A stretch of DNA of 64,000 nucleotides from Variovorax boronicumulans NBRC 103145. GTDB lineage: Bacteria > Pseudomonadota > Gammaproteobacteria > Burkholderiales > Burkholderiaceae_C. Positions 25,354 to 36,059 of this stretch are shown piece after piece. Below the pieces are notes generated by a model. The model did not search any database. It had not been told where the DNA came from and saw only the letters and a list, made by a program, of their open reading frames with translations. The stretch spans positions 62,001-126,000 of the forward strand of contig NZ_BCUS01000002.1 of NCBI RefSeq assembly GCF_001591345.1, read 5' to 3'. The translations under genes were made by a program, and so were the position numbers. Positions within the stretch are counted from its first letter, which is position 1; each line of letters opens with the position of its first letter.

Positions 25354-26346
25354 ATGACCATCTCTCCCCACACCGCGTGGACCGGCACCGACGCGGCCAG
25401 CCGCAGCGGTGCGCTCGACCAGCGTTTTGCGCTCGACGTGCAGGGCGTCGATGCGCTGCGGCGCACCGTGCGCACCTCGCCCGAAGAGGGCCTGCAGCAG
25501 GTCTCGCGCCAGTTCGAGGCGCTGTTCATGAACATGGTGCTCAAGAGCATGCGAGAGGCCACGCCTTCGAGCGGCCTGCTCGACAGCCAGGACCAGAAGG
25601 TCTATTTGTCGATGTTCGACCAGCAGCTCACGCAGAACCTCTCGGGGCGCGGCGTGGGGCTGGCCGAGGCGATGCTGGCGCAGCTGCGGCGGCAATTGCC
25701 TTCGGCGGCGACCGAAGCCGACGACGGCATCGGCACGCGGCCGATGTCGCTGGAGCCGCCCGCCGGCCTGCCGTACGGCCCGCGCGCGGGCATTCCCATC
25801 GGCTCGTCGCCCGGCGCGCGCGTGTCGACGGCGGCCGACCTCGGTGTCTACCAAGTCAGGAGTGGCCCCGCACCGGCCGCGAACGCCTCGCTGCAAGGCC
25901 AGGTCGATGCGTTCGTGGACCGCATGGGCGCCTCCGCACAGGCGGCCAGCGCCGCCAGTGGCGTGCCCGCGCCGCTGATCCTGGCGCAGGCCGCGCTCGA
26001 ATCCGGCTGGGGCAAGCGCGAGATCCGCGCCGACGACGGCACGCAAAGCTTCAACCTCTTCGGCATCAAGGCCGACAAGGGCTGGAAGGGCGCGACGGTC
26101 GAGACCACCACCACCGAATACATCGACGGCGAGCCGCAGAAGGTGCGCGCGAAGTTCCGCGCCTACGCCTCGTACGAGGAGGCCTTCACCGACTACGCGC
26201 GCTTCATCACGCGCAACCCGCGCTACGCGAACGTGCTGGCGACTGCCGACCCGGCCGAGGCGGCGCACGGCCTGCAGCGCGCGGGCTATGCCACCGACCC
26301 GAAGTACGGCGAGAAGCTGGTTCGCATCATGCAGAAGTTCGGCTGA
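25354..26346 (+). CDS. flgJ: FlgJ, rod cap and peptidoglycan hydrolase
   Basis: 330 aa with both classic domains: an N-terminal rod-binding domain ([40 protein letters not shown]) and a C-terminal glucosaminidase domain from about residue 175 ([14 protein letters not shown] with likely catalytic Glu216; [28 protein letters not shown]). It opens the wall for the growing rod. It is the last gene of the flgB operon. Confidence 0.94.
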   Translation: MTISPHTAWTGTDAASRSGALDQRFALDVQGVDALRRTVRTSPEEGLQQVSRQFEALFMNMVLKSMREATPSSGLLDSQDQKVYLSMFDQQLTQNLSGRGVGLAEAMLAQLRRQLPSAATEADDGIGTRPMSLEPPAGLPYGPRAGIPIGSSPGARVSTAADLGVYQVRSGPAPAANASLQGQVDAFVDRMGASAQAASAASGVPAPLILAQAALESGWGKREIRADDGTQSFNLFGIKADKGWKGATVETTTTEYIDGEPQKVRAKFRAYASYEEAFTDYARFITRNPRYANVLATADPAEAAHGLQRAGYATDPKYGEKLVRIMQKFG

Positions 26347-26416
26347 GCCGCTCGCACAGCCTGACTGCCCGGACCCGAGAACAACGACACGAGAGGCCCC
26401 GAGAGGAGACAAGCGA

Positions 26417-27982
26417 ATGACGATAAAGAACTGGACGATCGGAATGCGGCTGGGCGCCGGCTTTGCGCTGGTGCTGGCGCTGCTGGTGGCCGTGGCGGGC
26501 ATCGGCGTGCTGCGGCTGCAGGGCGTGGGCGAGGCCACGCAGGACATGGCGTCGCGCACCCTGTCGAAGGAGCGCCTAGCCACGGCCTGGCAGCTGGGCA
26601 CGGCCACCAACAGCGTGCGCACCTTCTCGCTGCTCAAGAGCGACGACGCGCAGGTGCAGGCCCACCTGCAAAAGCAGATCGCCGCCACCAGCGCCACCAT
26701 CTCCGAGACGCAGAAGGCGCTCGAGGCGCTGCTCGTGTCGCCGGAAGAACTGGCGCTGAGCGCCGACATCCAGAAGCGGCGCGGCGAGTACGTCGCGCTG
26801 CGCCAGCAGATCCTCCAGCTGAAGACCGAAGGCCGCAAGGACGAGGCCGCGACGCGCACCGACACGCAATTGCTGCCGATGCTCGACGGCTACGACGCAG
26901 GCATCCGCGCCATGGTGGCGCACCAGCAAAAGCACATCGACAGCACCGCCGCCGCCATCGACGCGCAGTACCGTGCGGGCCTCATCTACATCGTCGCGCT
27001 GGCCGTGGCCGCGCTGGCGCTGGGCGCGGTGCTCGCATGGCTGCTCACGCGCAGCATTGCCGATCCGGTCGCCGAGGCACTGCTGATCGCCGAGACCGTG
27101 GCCTCGGGCGACCTGAGCCAGGAGTTCGAGACCGAACGCGGCGGCGACTTCGGCCGGCTGCTGCGCGGCATGGGCGAGATGGAAGACACGCTCACCGACC
27201 TCGTGACGCGCATCAAGGCTTCGACCGATTCGATCGCGGTGGCGTCACGGCAGATCGCGGCGGGCAACCAGGATCTGTCGTCGCGCACGGAAGAGCAGGC
27301 CAGTTCGCTGGAGCAGACGGCGGCGTCGATGGAGGAGCTGACCTCGACGGTCAAGCAGAACGCGGACAACGCGCGACAGGCGAACCAGCTGGCCGTGTCG
27401 GCTTCGGAAGTTGCAGTGAAAGGCGGCGCTGTCGTGTCGCAAGTGGTGGACACGATGGGCTCGATCAATGCGTCGTCCAGGAAGATCGTCGACATCATCG
27501 GCGTGATCGACGGCATCGCGTTCCAGACAAACATCCTGGCGTTGAATGCGGCCGTTGAAGCCGCACGCGCTGGCGAGCAAGGTCGCGGTTTCGCCGTCGT
27601 GGCTTCGGAAGTTCGCAGCTTGGCTCAACGCTCCGCAGCCGCCGCCAAGGAAATCAAGACCCTGATCGGCGACTCGGTAGAAAAGGTCGAAGAAGGCAGC
27701 AAGCAGGTCGCCGAAGCCGGCCGCACGATGGAAGAGATCGTGGGCAGCGTCAAGCGCGTGACCGACATCATGGGCGAGATCACGGCGGCGAGCCAGGAGC
27801 AGACCTCGGGCATCGAGCAGATCAACCAGGCGATCACGCAGATGGACCAGGTGACGCAGCAGAACGCGGCGCTGGTCGAAGAAGCCTCGGCCGCCGCGCA
27901 ATCGCTGCAGGAACAGGCGGGCGCTCTGGTCGAGGCCGTGAGCACCTTCAAGCTCGACGCCGACGAAGCCGTTGCGGCCTGA
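26417..27982 (+). CDS. Methyl-accepting chemotaxis protein 1
   Basis: 521 aa from ATG 26417 (GAGGAGA upstream). A transmembrane helix (~10-32), a periplasmic four-helix-bundle sensor (~33-190), a second helix (~190-212), HAMP, then the signalling domain with the hairpin tip around [20 protein letters not shown]. Flanking methylation heptads are Gln/Glu-rich ([20 protein letters not shown]). It relays ligand binding to CheW/CheA. The ligand is unknown. No CheR-tether pentapeptide at the end (DADEAVAA). The signalling domain is nearly identical to those of the MCPs at 28462 and 32236. Confidence 0.93.
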   Translation: MTIKNWTIGMRLGAGFALVLALLVAVAGIGVLRLQGVGEATQDMASRTLSKERLATAWQLGTATNSVRTFSLLKSDDAQVQAHLQKQIAATSATISETQKALEALLVSPEELALSADIQKRRGEYVALRQQILQLKTEGRKDEAATRTDTQLLPMLDGYDAGIRAMVAHQQKHIDSTAAAIDAQYRAGLIYIVALAVAALALGAVLAWLLTRSIADPVAEALLIAETVASGDLSQEFETERGGDFGRLLRGMGEMEDTLTDLVTRIKASTDSIAVASRQIAAGNQDLSSRTEEQASSLEQTAASMEELTSTVKQNADNARQANQLAVSASEVAVKGGAVVSQVVDTMGSINASSRKIVDIIGVIDGIAFQTNILALNAAVEAARAGEQGRGFAVVASEVRSLAQRSAAAAKEIKTLIGDSVEKVEEGSKQVAEAGRTMEEIVGSVKRVTDIMGEITAASQEQTSGIEQINQAITQMDQVTQQNAALVEEASAAAQSLQEQAGALVEAVSTFKLDADEAVAA

Positions 27983-27989
27983 ACACCCC

Positions 27990-28271
27990 GTGTCCACGCA
28001 TTTCCATCCGAAAGCCCTGCGCCGCGTCGGCATGGGCTTCGCCGCATTGCTCCTGCTGCTGGCCGTGGCGCTCTTCCTCGGCTTCCATGTCGGCACCGGT
28101 TGCGCCTGGGCGCTCCATGCCGTGTGGGCACTCGCGGGTGCCGCCTGCCTGACGGGCCTGGGGCTCGCGGGCTTCGCGGCGCATGCGCGGGCCCGTGCAA
28201 GTCACCACGACGCCAAGGTGGCCGAGCGGCTGGACCGGGTGTTCCAGCACGTCAACGCCACCGACGCCTGA
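27990..28271 (+). CDS. Small two-helix membrane protein
   Basis: 93 aa from GTG 27990, eight bases after the MCP stop (TTG 27972 is an alternative). Two transmembrane helices: MGFAALLLLLAVALFLGFHV and ALHAVWALAGAACLTGLGLA, followed by a polar, basic cytoplasmic tail (HHDAKVAERLDRVFQHVNAT). I recognise no family. The position between two MCP genes suggests it belongs to the chemotaxis operon, but no ribosome-binding site is obvious. Confidence 0.55.
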   Translation: MSTHFHPKALRRVGMGFAALLLLLAVALFLGFHVGTGCAWALHAVWALAGAACLTGLGLAGFAAHARARASHHDAKVAERLDRVFQHVNATDA

Positions 28272-28324
28272 CAGAGAACGCATGCGCCCGCGCCCTGATC
28301 CGCACCGATATTCAGAAAAAAGAC

Positions 28325-28351
28325 TCAAGTCTGGCGGCGTGCTGCCGATAA
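28325..28351 (+). promoter_or_regulatory. Sigma-28 promoter of the second MCP operon
   Basis: TCAAGTCT, 11-nt spacer, GCCGATAA: a near-perfect FliA site. It lies 110 bp upstream of the MCP at 28462 and probably drives MCP2, the Aer-like MCP, cheW and MCP4. Confidence 0.85.
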
Positions 28352-28461
28352 CAGGGAGACGGGGTGGCGCAGGCCGCCGTCCCGCCATGCCGTCATGTCA
28401 TGCCGGTGGCCCGCCGCGCGATGCGGCCACCGTCCCCCGTTATTGAAGGAAGAGAAGCGCA

Positions 28462-30045
28462 ATGAGTTTGAAGGATCTGAAAATCGGCACCCGCCTGGGG
28501 CTCGGCTTCGCGGTGCTGCTGCTGCTGATGGCGTTCATTGCGGGCACGGGCGTGCTGCGCCTGACGAACGTGGGCCAGGCCACCGACGAGATGGTGCAGG
28601 GCGCGCTGGTCAAGGAGCGGCTGGCGGCCGAATGGCTCAGCCTGCTCAAGTCGAACACCGTCGCCAACTACGCGATGGTCAAGACCACCGACCCCGAGGT
28701 GGCGGCCTATTTCGCCAAGCTCCAGGCGGCGGGTTCGGCGCGCATCACGCCGGCGCAGAAGCAGCTGGAAGCCATGCTCGCCACGCCGGAAGAAAAGGCG
28801 CTCTATGCCGCGGTGGTCGCGGCGCGCGTCGTCGTGCTCGAGACCGTGGGCACGCTCAACAAGCTCAAGGACGAGAAGAAGATCGACGAAGCCAATGTGC
28901 TGGTCGACACTAAGTTCAGCGCGGCGCTCGCCGTCTACGCCGGCGCCGTCGAAAACCTGGCCAACCACCAGCGCGAGAAGATCGACGCCGCCGCCAAGGG
29001 CATCGCGGCCGACCACACCGAAGGCCGCACCACGCTGCTCGTGCTGTCGGCCATCGCGCTGGCGCTGGGCGCGCTGTTCGCCTGGCGCCTCACGCTGGGC
29101 ATCGTGCGCCCGCTGGGCCATGCGCTCGAAGTGGCCGAGACGGTGGCCGCCGGCGACCTGAGCGCGAACATCCGCGTGGACAGCCGCGACGAAGCGGGCC
29201 AGCTGATGCAGGCGCTGAAGGACATGAACGCCAACCTGGCGAAGGTGGTGGGCGAAGTGCGCACGGGCACGGAGACCATTGCCACGGCCTCGGGACAGAT
29301 CGCTTCGGGCAACCAGGATTTGTCGTCGCGCACGGAAGAGCAGGCCAGCTCGCTGGAGCAGACGGCCGCTTCGATGGAAGAGCTGACCTCGACGGTGAAG
29401 CAGAACGCGGACAACGCGCGGCAAGCCAATCAATTGGCGGTTTCTGCTTCGGAAGTTGCAGTGAAGGGTGGGGCGGTCGTGTCGCAGGTCGTGGACACGA
29501 TGGGCTCGATCAATGCATCTTCCAAGAAGATCGTCGACATCATCGGTGTGATCGACGGCATCGCGTTTCAGACCAACATCCTGGCGCTGAACGCTGCTGT
29601 TGAAGCCGCACGCGCTGGCGAGCAAGGTCGTGGCTTTGCCGTGGTCGCCTCCGAAGTCCGCAGCTTGGCCCAACGCTCCGCAGCCGCTGCGAAGGAAATC
29701 AAGACCCTGATCGGCGACTCGGTGGAGAAGGTCGAGGAAGGCAGCAAGCAAGTCGCAGAAGCCGGCCGCACGATGGAAGAAATCGTGGGCAGCGTGAAGC
29801 GCGTGACGGACATCATGGGCGAGATCACGGCGGCGAGCCAGGAACAGACCTCGGGCATCGAGCAGATCAACCAGGCGATCACGCAGATGGACCAGGTGAC
29901 GCAGCAGAACGCGGCGCTGGTCGAGGAAGCCTCGGCCGCCGCGCAGTCGCTGCAGGAGCAGGCGGGCAGCCTGTCGCAGGTCGTCGGCGTGTTCCGCCTC
30001 GGCGGCAGCAGCAGCAGCCACGGCAACGCGCTGGCCCTGGCCTGA
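28462..30045 (+). CDS. Methyl-accepting chemotaxis protein 2
   Basis: 527 aa. Starts [20 protein letters not shown] with the first membrane helix at ~10-30. Periplasmic helical sensor to ~190, second helix ~191-210 ([19 protein letters not shown]), HAMP with [14 protein letters not shown], and the MCP signalling domain (tip [20 protein letters not shown]). The HAMP and signalling parts match the MCP at 32236 almost residue for residue, while the sensor domains differ. This fits swapped inputs on one output module. A sigma-28 promoter lies upstream. Confidence 0.93.
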   Translation: MSLKDLKIGTRLGLGFAVLLLLMAFIAGTGVLRLTNVGQATDEMVQGALVKERLAAEWLSLLKSNTVANYAMVKTTDPEVAAYFAKLQAAGSARITPAQKQLEAMLATPEEKALYAAVVAARVVVLETVGTLNKLKDEKKIDEANVLVDTKFSAALAVYAGAVENLANHQREKIDAAAKGIAADHTEGRTTLLVLSAIALALGALFAWRLTLGIVRPLGHALEVAETVAAGDLSANIRVDSRDEAGQLMQALKDMNANLAKVVGEVRTGTETIATASGQIASGNQDLSSRTEEQASSLEQTAASMEELTSTVKQNADNARQANQLAVSASEVAVKGGAVVSQVVDTMGSINASSKKIVDIIGVIDGIAFQTNILALNAAVEAARAGEQGRGFAVVASEVRSLAQRSAAAAKEIKTLIGDSVEKVEEGSKQVAEAGRTMEEIVGSVKRVTDIMGEITAASQEQTSGIEQINQAITQMDQVTQQNAALVEEASAAAQSLQEQAGSLSQVVGVFRLGGSSSSHGNALALA

Positions 30046-30061
30046 AGGCGACGCACCGGCC

Positions 30062-31684
30062 ATGCGTGTCAACCTGCCCGTCACCGACATCGAATACGAA
30101 CTCTCGAAGGAAGAGGCCCTGGTGTCCCGCACCGACCTCAAGGGCCGCATCACTTACGTCAACCCGGCCTTCGTCGCGGCCAGCGGCTTCACGGCCGGCG
30201 AACTGCTGGGCAAGGCGCACAACATCGTGCGCCACCCCGACGTGCCGCCCGAGGCCTTCGCCGACCTGTGGCGCACGCTCGACCAGGGCCTGCCCTGGAC
30301 CGGCCTGATCAAGAACCGGCGCAAGAACGGCGACTTCTACTGGGTGCTGGCCAACGTCACGCCGATCCGCCACCAGGGCCGCGTGGAGGGCTACATGTCC
30401 GTGCGCAGCCGCCCCGCGCGCGAGGACGTGGCCGCCGCCGATGCCCTCTACCGCCGCATGCGGGAAGGCGAGGCCAAGGGCCTCGAGCTGCTGCAGGGCG
30501 AGGTGGTGCGCAGCGGCTGGGCCAATCCGTTGGCGCGGCTGCGGCGCATTCCGGTGCGGCGCCGCGTGTTCGGCGTGACCCTCGCGGCGGCCGCGCTGTC
30601 AGCGGGCCTGGGCGCGCTGGGCTGGATGGAAGCATCCCGTCTGGCCGCTGCGTCCGGCGCGCACAGCTGGCTGCCCACCGCCGTGGCAGCGGGCAGCCTC
30701 GGCGCCGCGCTGGCGTGGCTGGGCCTCGGTGCGTTCCTTGGGCGCACGGTGTTCCGTCCGCTCGATGAAGCCATCGAGGTCGCGCGCACCATCGCGGGCG
30801 GCGACCTGGTGCGCTTCACGGTGCGGCCGGGCGACGAGATCGCGGGGCTGCTGCGCGCGCTGAACCAGATGAGCGCCAACCTCTTCGCGATCGTCGCGGA
30901 CGTGGGCGCGAACGTTGCGGGCGTGATGTCGGCGTCGAGCCAGATTGCCTCGGGCAACGAAGACCTGTCCTCGCGCACCGAGCAGCAGGCCAGCTCGCTG
31001 GAGCAGACGGCGGCGTCGATGGAAGAGCTGACCTCGACCGTCAAGCAGAACGCCGACAACGCCCTGCAGGCGAACCAGCTGGCCGTCTCCGCGTCGGAAG
31101 TGGCGGTGAAGGGCGGCGCCGTGGTGTCGCAGGTCGTGGACACGATGGGCTCGATCAACGCCTCGTCGAAAAAGATCGTCGACATCATCGGCGTGATCGA
31201 CGGCATCGCGTTCCAGACCAACATCCTGGCGCTGAACGCGGCCGTGGAAGCCGCGCGCGCGGGCGAGCAGGGCAAGGGCTTCGCCGTGGTCGCGTCGGAA
31301 GTGCGCAGCCTCGCGCAGCGCTCGGCCGCTGCGGCGAAAGAAATCAAGACCCTGATCGGCGACTCGGTGGAGAAGGTCGAGGCGGGCAGCAAGCAGGTGG
31401 CCGAGGCCGGCCGGACCATGCAGGAGATCGTCGGCAGCGTGAAGCGCGTGACCGACATCATGGGCGAGATCACGACGGCGAGCCAGGAGCAGACCTCGGG
31501 CATCGAGCAGATCAACCAGGCCATCGCGCAGATGGACCAGGTGACGCAGCAGAACGCCGCATTGGTCGAAGAGGCCTCTGCCACGGCGCAGTCGCTGCAG
31601 GAACAGGCGCAGGGCCTGGTCCGGGCCGCAGGGGTATTCAGGACCGGGGCGGGCGAGGGTGCCGGCGCCCGGGATGCGTATTGA
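30062..31684 (+). CDS. Aer-like MCP with N-terminal PAS domain
   Basis: 540 aa. Residues ~10-120 form a PAS domain of the Aer type ([60 protein letters not shown]), which in Aer binds FAD and senses redox state. Membrane helices follow at ~168-185 and ~200-225, then HAMP and the signalling domain. There is no periplasmic sensor. It starts 16 bp after MCP2. Its signalling domain uses more GC-rich codons than the three other copies. Likely an energy or aerotaxis receptor. Confidence 0.9.
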   Translation: MRVNLPVTDIEYELSKEEALVSRTDLKGRITYVNPAFVAASGFTAGELLGKAHNIVRHPDVPPEAFADLWRTLDQGLPWTGLIKNRRKNGDFYWVLANVTPIRHQGRVEGYMSVRSRPAREDVAAADALYRRMREGEAKGLELLQGEVVRSGWANPLARLRRIPVRRRVFGVTLAAAALSAGLGALGWMEASRLAAASGAHSWLPTAVAAGSLGAALAWLGLGAFLGRTVFRPLDEAIEVARTIAGGDLVRFTVRPGDEIAGLLRALNQMSANLFAIVADVGANVAGVMSASSQIASGNEDLSSRTEQQASSLEQTAASMEELTSTVKQNADNALQANQLAVSASEVAVKGGAVVSQVVDTMGSINASSKKIVDIIGVIDGIAFQTNILALNAAVEAARAGEQGKGFAVVASEVRSLAQRSAAAAKEIKTLIGDSVEKVEAGSKQVAEAGRTMQEIVGSVKRVTDIMGEITTASQEQTSGIEQINQAIAQMDQVTQQNAALVEEASATAQSLQEQAQGLVRAAGVFRTGAGEGAGARDAY

Positions 31685-31700
31685 ACGAGGAGAAGAACAC

Positions 31701-32225
31701 ATGTTGAACAACACCAGAGACACATCACCGCGATCGAATGGCGCGGCGCCGTCCGCATCCGCCGTGGCCAACCGCTTGGAGGTCGTGACCTTCAAGCTCG
31801 GCGACGAGGAATACGGCATCGACATCCAGAAGGTGCAGGAGCTGCGCGGCTACGACGCCGTGACGCGCATCGCGAACGCGCCGGACTACATCAAGGGCGT
31901 GGTCAACCTGCGCGGCATCATCGTGCCGATCATCGACATGCGCATCAAGTTCGAGCTGGGCGCACCCACCTACGACCAGTTCACGGTGGTGATCGTGCTG
32001 AACATCGCGGGCCGCGTGGTGGGCATGGTGGTGGACAGCGTGTCCGACGTGATCACGCTCACGGCCGAGCAGATCAAGCCGGCGCCCGAGATGGGCTCGG
32101 TGCTCGACACCGACTACCTGATCGGCCTGGGCACGCTGGACGAACGCATGCTGATCCTGGTGGACATCGACCGGCTGATGTCCAGCGAAGAAATGGGCCT
32201 CATCGAAGCCGCCGCCACCGTTTGA
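31701..32225 (+). CDS. cheW: CheW, chemotaxis coupling protein
   Basis: 174 aa from ATG 31701 (GAGGAGAAG upstream). CheW fold: [20 protein letters not shown], then [20 protein letters not shown] and [15 protein letters not shown]. It bridges receptors and the kinase CheA. The chemotaxis kinase and CheY are not in this window. Located between the Aer-like MCP and MCP4, so the receptor-coupler stoichiometry may be set in one transcript. Confidence 0.94.
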   Translation: MLNNTRDTSPRSNGAAPSASAVANRLEVVTFKLGDEEYGIDIQKVQELRGYDAVTRIANAPDYIKGVVNLRGIIVPIIDMRIKFELGAPTYDQFTVVIVLNIAGRVVGMVVDSVSDVITLTAEQIKPAPEMGSVLDTDYLIGLGTLDERMLILVDIDRLMSSEEMGLIEAAATV

Positions 32226-32235
32226 GGACCACCCC

Positions 32236-33954
32236 ATGACATTCTTTTCGAACCTTCGCATCGGCACCCGCCTGACCCTTGCCTTCGCCATCGTGCTGGG
32301 GCTGACGCTCATCTCCAGCGCGGTGGGGCTGATGTCGGCGCACAAGAACGCCGAAGCCACGCGCATCATGATGCAGAGCCCGCTGGCCAAGGAGCGGCTC
32401 ATTTCCGACTGGTACGTGCTGACCTACTCGGCCATTGCGCGCACCTCGATGATCGCGCGCACCACCGACGAGGCGCTGCCGATGCTGTTCGCCGACGTGA
32501 TCTCCGAGAGCGTGAAGAAGGGCAGCGAGACCATGGCCAAGGTCGAGGCGCTGCTGGTCACCGACGAGGAAAAGGCGACCTACAAGTCCATCGTCGAGCT
32601 GCGCGCCAAGTACCAGGCCGCCAAGGACGAGGTGACCCGTGCCAAGGCCAGCGGCAACACGGTCGAGACCGTGCGCGCCTACCAGCTGTCGTTCCAGCCG
32701 GCCGCCAAGGCCTATGAAAACCGTGTGCTCGAGCTGCTGGCCATCGAGCGCCGCGCCATCGACGACATGAGCCACGCCATCGACGCGGCGAATGCGAAGA
32801 GCTTCAACCTGCGGCTGCTGCTGACGGCGCTCACGGTGCTGCTGGGCGGCCTGTTCGCCTTCTTCATCTCGCGCAGCATCGTGCGCCCGCTGGCCAAGGC
32901 CGTGGGCGTGGCCGAGACGGTGGCGGCCGGCGACCTGAGCGCGAACATCCGCGTGGACAGCCGCGACGAGACGGGGCAGCTGATGCAGGCGCTGAAGGAC
33001 ATGAACGCGAATCTCGCCAAGGTGGTGGGTGAAGTGCGCACGGGCACGGAGACGATCGCTACGGCGTCGGGGCAGATCGCTTCGGGCAACCAGGATTTGT
33101 CGTCGCGCACGGAAGAGCAGGCGAGTTCGCTGGAGCAGACGGCGGCGTCGATGGAAGAACTGACCTCGACGGTGAAGCAGAACGCGGACAACGCGCGTCA
33201 AGCGAACCAGCTGGCCGTCTCCGCTTCGGAAGTCGCAGTGAAGGGCGGCGCGGTGGTGTCGCAGGTCGTGGACACGATGGGCTCGATCAACGCTTCGTCG
33301 AAAAAGATCGTCGACATCATCGGCGTGATCGATGGCATCGCATTCCAGACCAACATCCTGGCGCTGAACGCTGCTGTTGAAGCCGCACGCGCTGGCGAGC
33401 AAGGCCGAGGCTTCGCAGTCGTGGCTTCTGAAGTCCGCAGCCTCGCCCAACGCTCCGCAGCCGCCGCCAAGGAAATCAAGACCCTGATCGGCGACTCGGT
33501 AGAAAAGGTCGAAGAAGGCAGCAAGCAAGTCGCAGAAGCCGGCCGCACGATGGAAGAGATCGTCGGCAGCGTCAAGCGCGTGACCGACATCATGGGCGAG
33601 ATCACGGCGGCGAGCCAGGAACAGACCTCGGGCATCGAGCAGATCAACCAGGCGATCACGCAGATGGACCAGGTGACGCAGCAGAACGCGGCGCTGGTCG
33701 AAGAAGCCTCGGCCGCCGCGCAGTCGCTGCAGGAACAGGCCGGCGCCCTCGTGCAGGCCGTGAGCGTCTTCAAGCTCGACGCGAACGCGGTCGCAACGAC
33801 CCGCGCCAGCTTCACGCGCATCACGCCGATCCCCAAGCCGCCGAAGCCGACGCCCAAGCCGCGTGCCAAGGCGCTGCCTGCACGCCGTGAACCGAGTGGC
33901 GCACCGCAGCTCGCCATGGCCGGCGATGCCAAGGGCGACTGGTCGGAGTTCTGA
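32236..33954 (+). CDS. Methyl-accepting chemotaxis protein 4 with C-terminal tether motif
   Basis: 572 aa. Membrane helices at ~10-32 and ~190-212 ([20 protein letters not shown]) flank a helical periplasmic sensor. HAMP and the signalling domain equal those of MCP2. After the signalling domain comes a Pro/Lys-rich linker ([15 protein letters not shown]) and the terminal GDWSEF, which fits the xWxxF pentapeptide that docks CheR/CheB in high-abundance receptors (NWETF in E. coli). None of the other three MCPs here has it, so this one is likely the major receptor. Confidence 0.93.
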   Translation: MTFFSNLRIGTRLTLAFAIVLGLTLISSAVGLMSAHKNAEATRIMMQSPLAKERLISDWYVLTYSAIARTSMIARTTDEALPMLFADVISESVKKGSETMAKVEALLVTDEEKATYKSIVELRAKYQAAKDEVTRAKASGNTVETVRAYQLSFQPAAKAYENRVLELLAIERRAIDDMSHAIDAANAKSFNLRLLLTALTVLLGGLFAFFISRSIVRPLAKAVGVAETVAAGDLSANIRVDSRDETGQLMQALKDMNANLAKVVGEVRTGTETIATASGQIASGNQDLSSRTEEQASSLEQTAASMEELTSTVKQNADNARQANQLAVSASEVAVKGGAVVSQVVDTMGSINASSKKIVDIIGVIDGIAFQTNILALNAAVEAARAGEQGRGFAVVASEVRSLAQRSAAAAKEIKTLIGDSVEKVEEGSKQVAEAGRTMEEIVGSVKRVTDIMGEITAASQEQTSGIEQINQAITQMDQVTQQNAALVEEASAAAQSLQEQAGALVQAVSVFKLDANAVATTRASFTRITPIPKPPKPTPKPRAKALPARREPSGAPQLAMAGDAKGDWSEF

Positions 33955-33980
33955 GCCAGGCGCAATGACACCGCGCGCCC

Positions 33981-34007
33981 TCAACTTCGGGCGCGCGCTG
34001 CCGATAA
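33981..34007 (+). promoter_or_regulatory. Sigma-28 promoter of flgKL
   Basis: TCAACTTC, 11-nt spacer, GCCGATAA, ending 58 bp before the flgK ATG. It matches the other FliA sites in the window. Confidence 0.85.
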
Positions 34008-34065
34008 CCATGGGGAGGCATCGCGTGATGCCGCTCCCCCACACCCCTTTGACAGGTAAAGCCTT

Positions 34066-36030
34066 ATGTCCGGAAGCATGTTCTACACAGGTCTGAGCGG
34101 CCTCGCGGTCGCCCGCACCGCGCTGATGACCACGGCCCACAACACCGCCAACGTGTACACGGCCGGCTACAGCCGTCAGATCGCGCAGATCGCCTCCGCC
34201 GGCGGCATTGCCAGCGGCTCGGGCTTCATCGGCTCGGGCGCCAACGTGACGACCGTGTCGCGCAGCTACGACCGCTACCTCACGGCGCAGCTGGCCACCG
34301 CGCAGTCGCAGTCGGCCGCGCTGGCCACCAACGGCGTGCAGGTCAACCGCATCGACCAGCTGCTGGCCGACAAGACCTCGGGCATCGCGCCGCTGATGCA
34401 GAGCTTCTTCACCAGCGTGCAGGGCGTGGCCAACACGCCGGCCGACCCGGCGGCGCGCCAGCAGATGATCAGCGCGGCGCAGTCGCTGGCCAGCAAGTTC
34501 CGCGCGACCGACCAGTACCTGTCGGACCTGAACACCTCGGTGAATGAGCAGATCGTGGGCAGCGTGAGCCAGATCAACACCTATGCCGCCAAGATCGCCA
34601 GCCTGAACCAGCAGATCAGCCAGATGAGCGCGGTGGCCGGCGGCCAAGCGCCGAACGACCTGCTCGACCAGCGCGACCAGCTCGTGAGCGAGCTGAGCCA
34701 GGTGGTCGACGTGCGCGTGCTGCAGCAGGACGACGGCAAGTACAACGTGTTCATCGCCACCGGCCAGTCGCTGGTGGTGGGCGACCACGCTTCCAAGATG
34801 GCGGCGGTGACGTCGTCGGCCGACCCCACGCGCCAGGTCGTGGCGCTGTCGGGCTTTGCCGGCAACACCGTCGAGCTGGACGACAGCGCCTTCACCGGCG
34901 GCGTGCTCGGCGGCCTCATGGCCTTTCGCAAGGACACGCTGATCCCCACGCAGAACGCCATCGGCCGGCTCGCCATGTCGGTGGCCGACGCGGTGAACGC
35001 GCAGCACAAGCTGGGCGTGGACCTGAACGGCGCACTGGGCCAGAACTTCTTCTCGCAGGCCGTGCCGGGCACCATCGCCAATGCTGGCAACGCCGGCAAC
35101 CTCGAGCTCGGCGCCACGCTGACCGATGCGTCCAAGCTCACCACCAGCGACTACAACGTGAGCGTCACCGACGTGGGGGGCACGCTCACCTACACGGTCA
35201 CGCGGCTCTCGGACAAGACGCCGATGGGCAGCTTCACCACCTTCCCGATCAGCTTCGACGGCGTGAGCCTCACGGCCGCGAGCGGCACGGCGCAGGCCGG
35301 CGATTCGTTCCTGGTGCAGCCCACGCGCACCGGCGCGCGCGACCTCGAGGTGCTGGTGCGCGACCCGGCCAAGGTGGCGGCCGCCTCGCCCGTGATCACC
35401 GGCAACACCGCGGGCAACAAGGGCAGCGGCGCACTGGGCGCGGCCAGCGTCGATGCCGCCTACCCGGGCTCGCCGCTGGCCGGCAACGTCACGCTGAGCT
35501 TCAACGCGGGCACCGGCACGCTGTCGGGCTTTCCGGCCGGCTCGGCCGTGACCGTCACGCGCGCCGACGGCACCGCCACCAGCTACCCGGCCGGCACGCC
35601 CGTGCCGTACACGGCCGGCGCGAAGATGAGCTTCGACGGCATCACCGTGGCCATGACGGGCGCGCCCGCGCAGGGCGACACCTTCACCATCGGCAAGAAC
35701 ACCGGCGGTGTTTCCGACGGCGGCAATGCGCTGCTGCTGGGTGCGCTGCAGCGCAAGACCACGATGTCGAACGGCACCGCGACCTTCAACGGCGCCTACT
35801 CGCAGCTGGTGAGCGACGTCGGCAACCGCGCCATGTCGATCAAGGTGGCCGCCGTCACGCAGGACAGCGTCACCGGCCAGATCAAGGCCAGCCAGCGCGC
35901 GATTTCGGGCGTGGTGCAGGACGAGGAAACCGGCAACCTGCTGATGTTCCAGCAGATGTACCAGGCCAACGCCAAGGTGATCCAGACCGCCTCGGCGATG
36001 TTCGACGCCATCCTCGGCATCCGCAGCTGA
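34066..36030 (+). CDS. flgK: FlgK, hook-filament junction protein 1
   Basis: 654 aa. N-terminal axial motif MFYTGLSGLAVARTALMTTA, HNTANVYTAGYSRQIAQ; C-terminal motif GNLLMFQQMYQANAKVIQTA. The ~250-residue variable insert in the middle explains the length. With FlgL it joins hook and filament and is exported with FlgN. It is transcribed from a sigma-28 promoter just upstream. Confidence 0.95.
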   Translation: MSGSMFYTGLSGLAVARTALMTTAHNTANVYTAGYSRQIAQIASAGGIASGSGFIGSGANVTTVSRSYDRYLTAQLATAQSQSAALATNGVQVNRIDQLLADKTSGIAPLMQSFFTSVQGVANTPADPAARQQMISAAQSLASKFRATDQYLSDLNTSVNEQIVGSVSQINTYAAKIASLNQQISQMSAVAGGQAPNDLLDQRDQLVSELSQVVDVRVLQQDDGKYNVFIATGQSLVVGDHASKMAAVTSSADPTRQVVALSGFAGNTVELDDSAFTGGVLGGLMAFRKDTLIPTQNAIGRLAMSVADAVNAQHKLGVDLNGALGQNFFSQAVPGTIANAGNAGNLELGATLTDASKLTTSDYNVSVTDVGGTLTYTVTRLSDKTPMGSFTTFPISFDGVSLTAASGTAQAGDSFLVQPTRTGARDLEVLVRDPAKVAAASPVITGNTAGNKGSGALGAASVDAAYPGSPLAGNVTLSFNAGTGTLSGFPAGSAVTVTRADGTATSYPAGTPVPYTAGAKMSFDGITVAMTGAPAQGDTFTIGKNTGGVSDGGNALLLGALQRKTTMSNGTATFNGAYSQLVSDVGNRAMSIKVAAVTQDSVTGQIKASQRAISGVVQDEETGNLLMFQQMYQANAKVIQTASAMFDAILGIRS

Positions 36031-36059
36031 ACCCTTTTGTACAGATTCCAGGACCCGCG

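Larger units (their letters stand above)
27240..33750 (+). repeat. Four near-identical ~680-bp MCP signalling modules
   Basis: Copies at about 27,240-27,930, 29,280-29,970, 30,945-31,615 and 33,055-33,750, each inside an MCP gene. Copies 1, 2 and 4 share long exact DNA runs and the same unusual synonymous codons (for example GTTGAAGCCGCACGCGCTGG), while copy 3 encodes almost the same protein with more GC-rich codons. Copies 2 and 4 also share the HAMP segment upstream. The pattern suggests gene conversion among 1, 2 and 4. Confidence 0.8.

Noticed and set aside
32200..35007. 935-codon open frame antisense to MCP4 and flgK
   Set aside because: It is a mirror of strong chemotaxis and flagellar genes in high-GC DNA; its product is a His/Arg/Leu-rich composition artefact with no domains.
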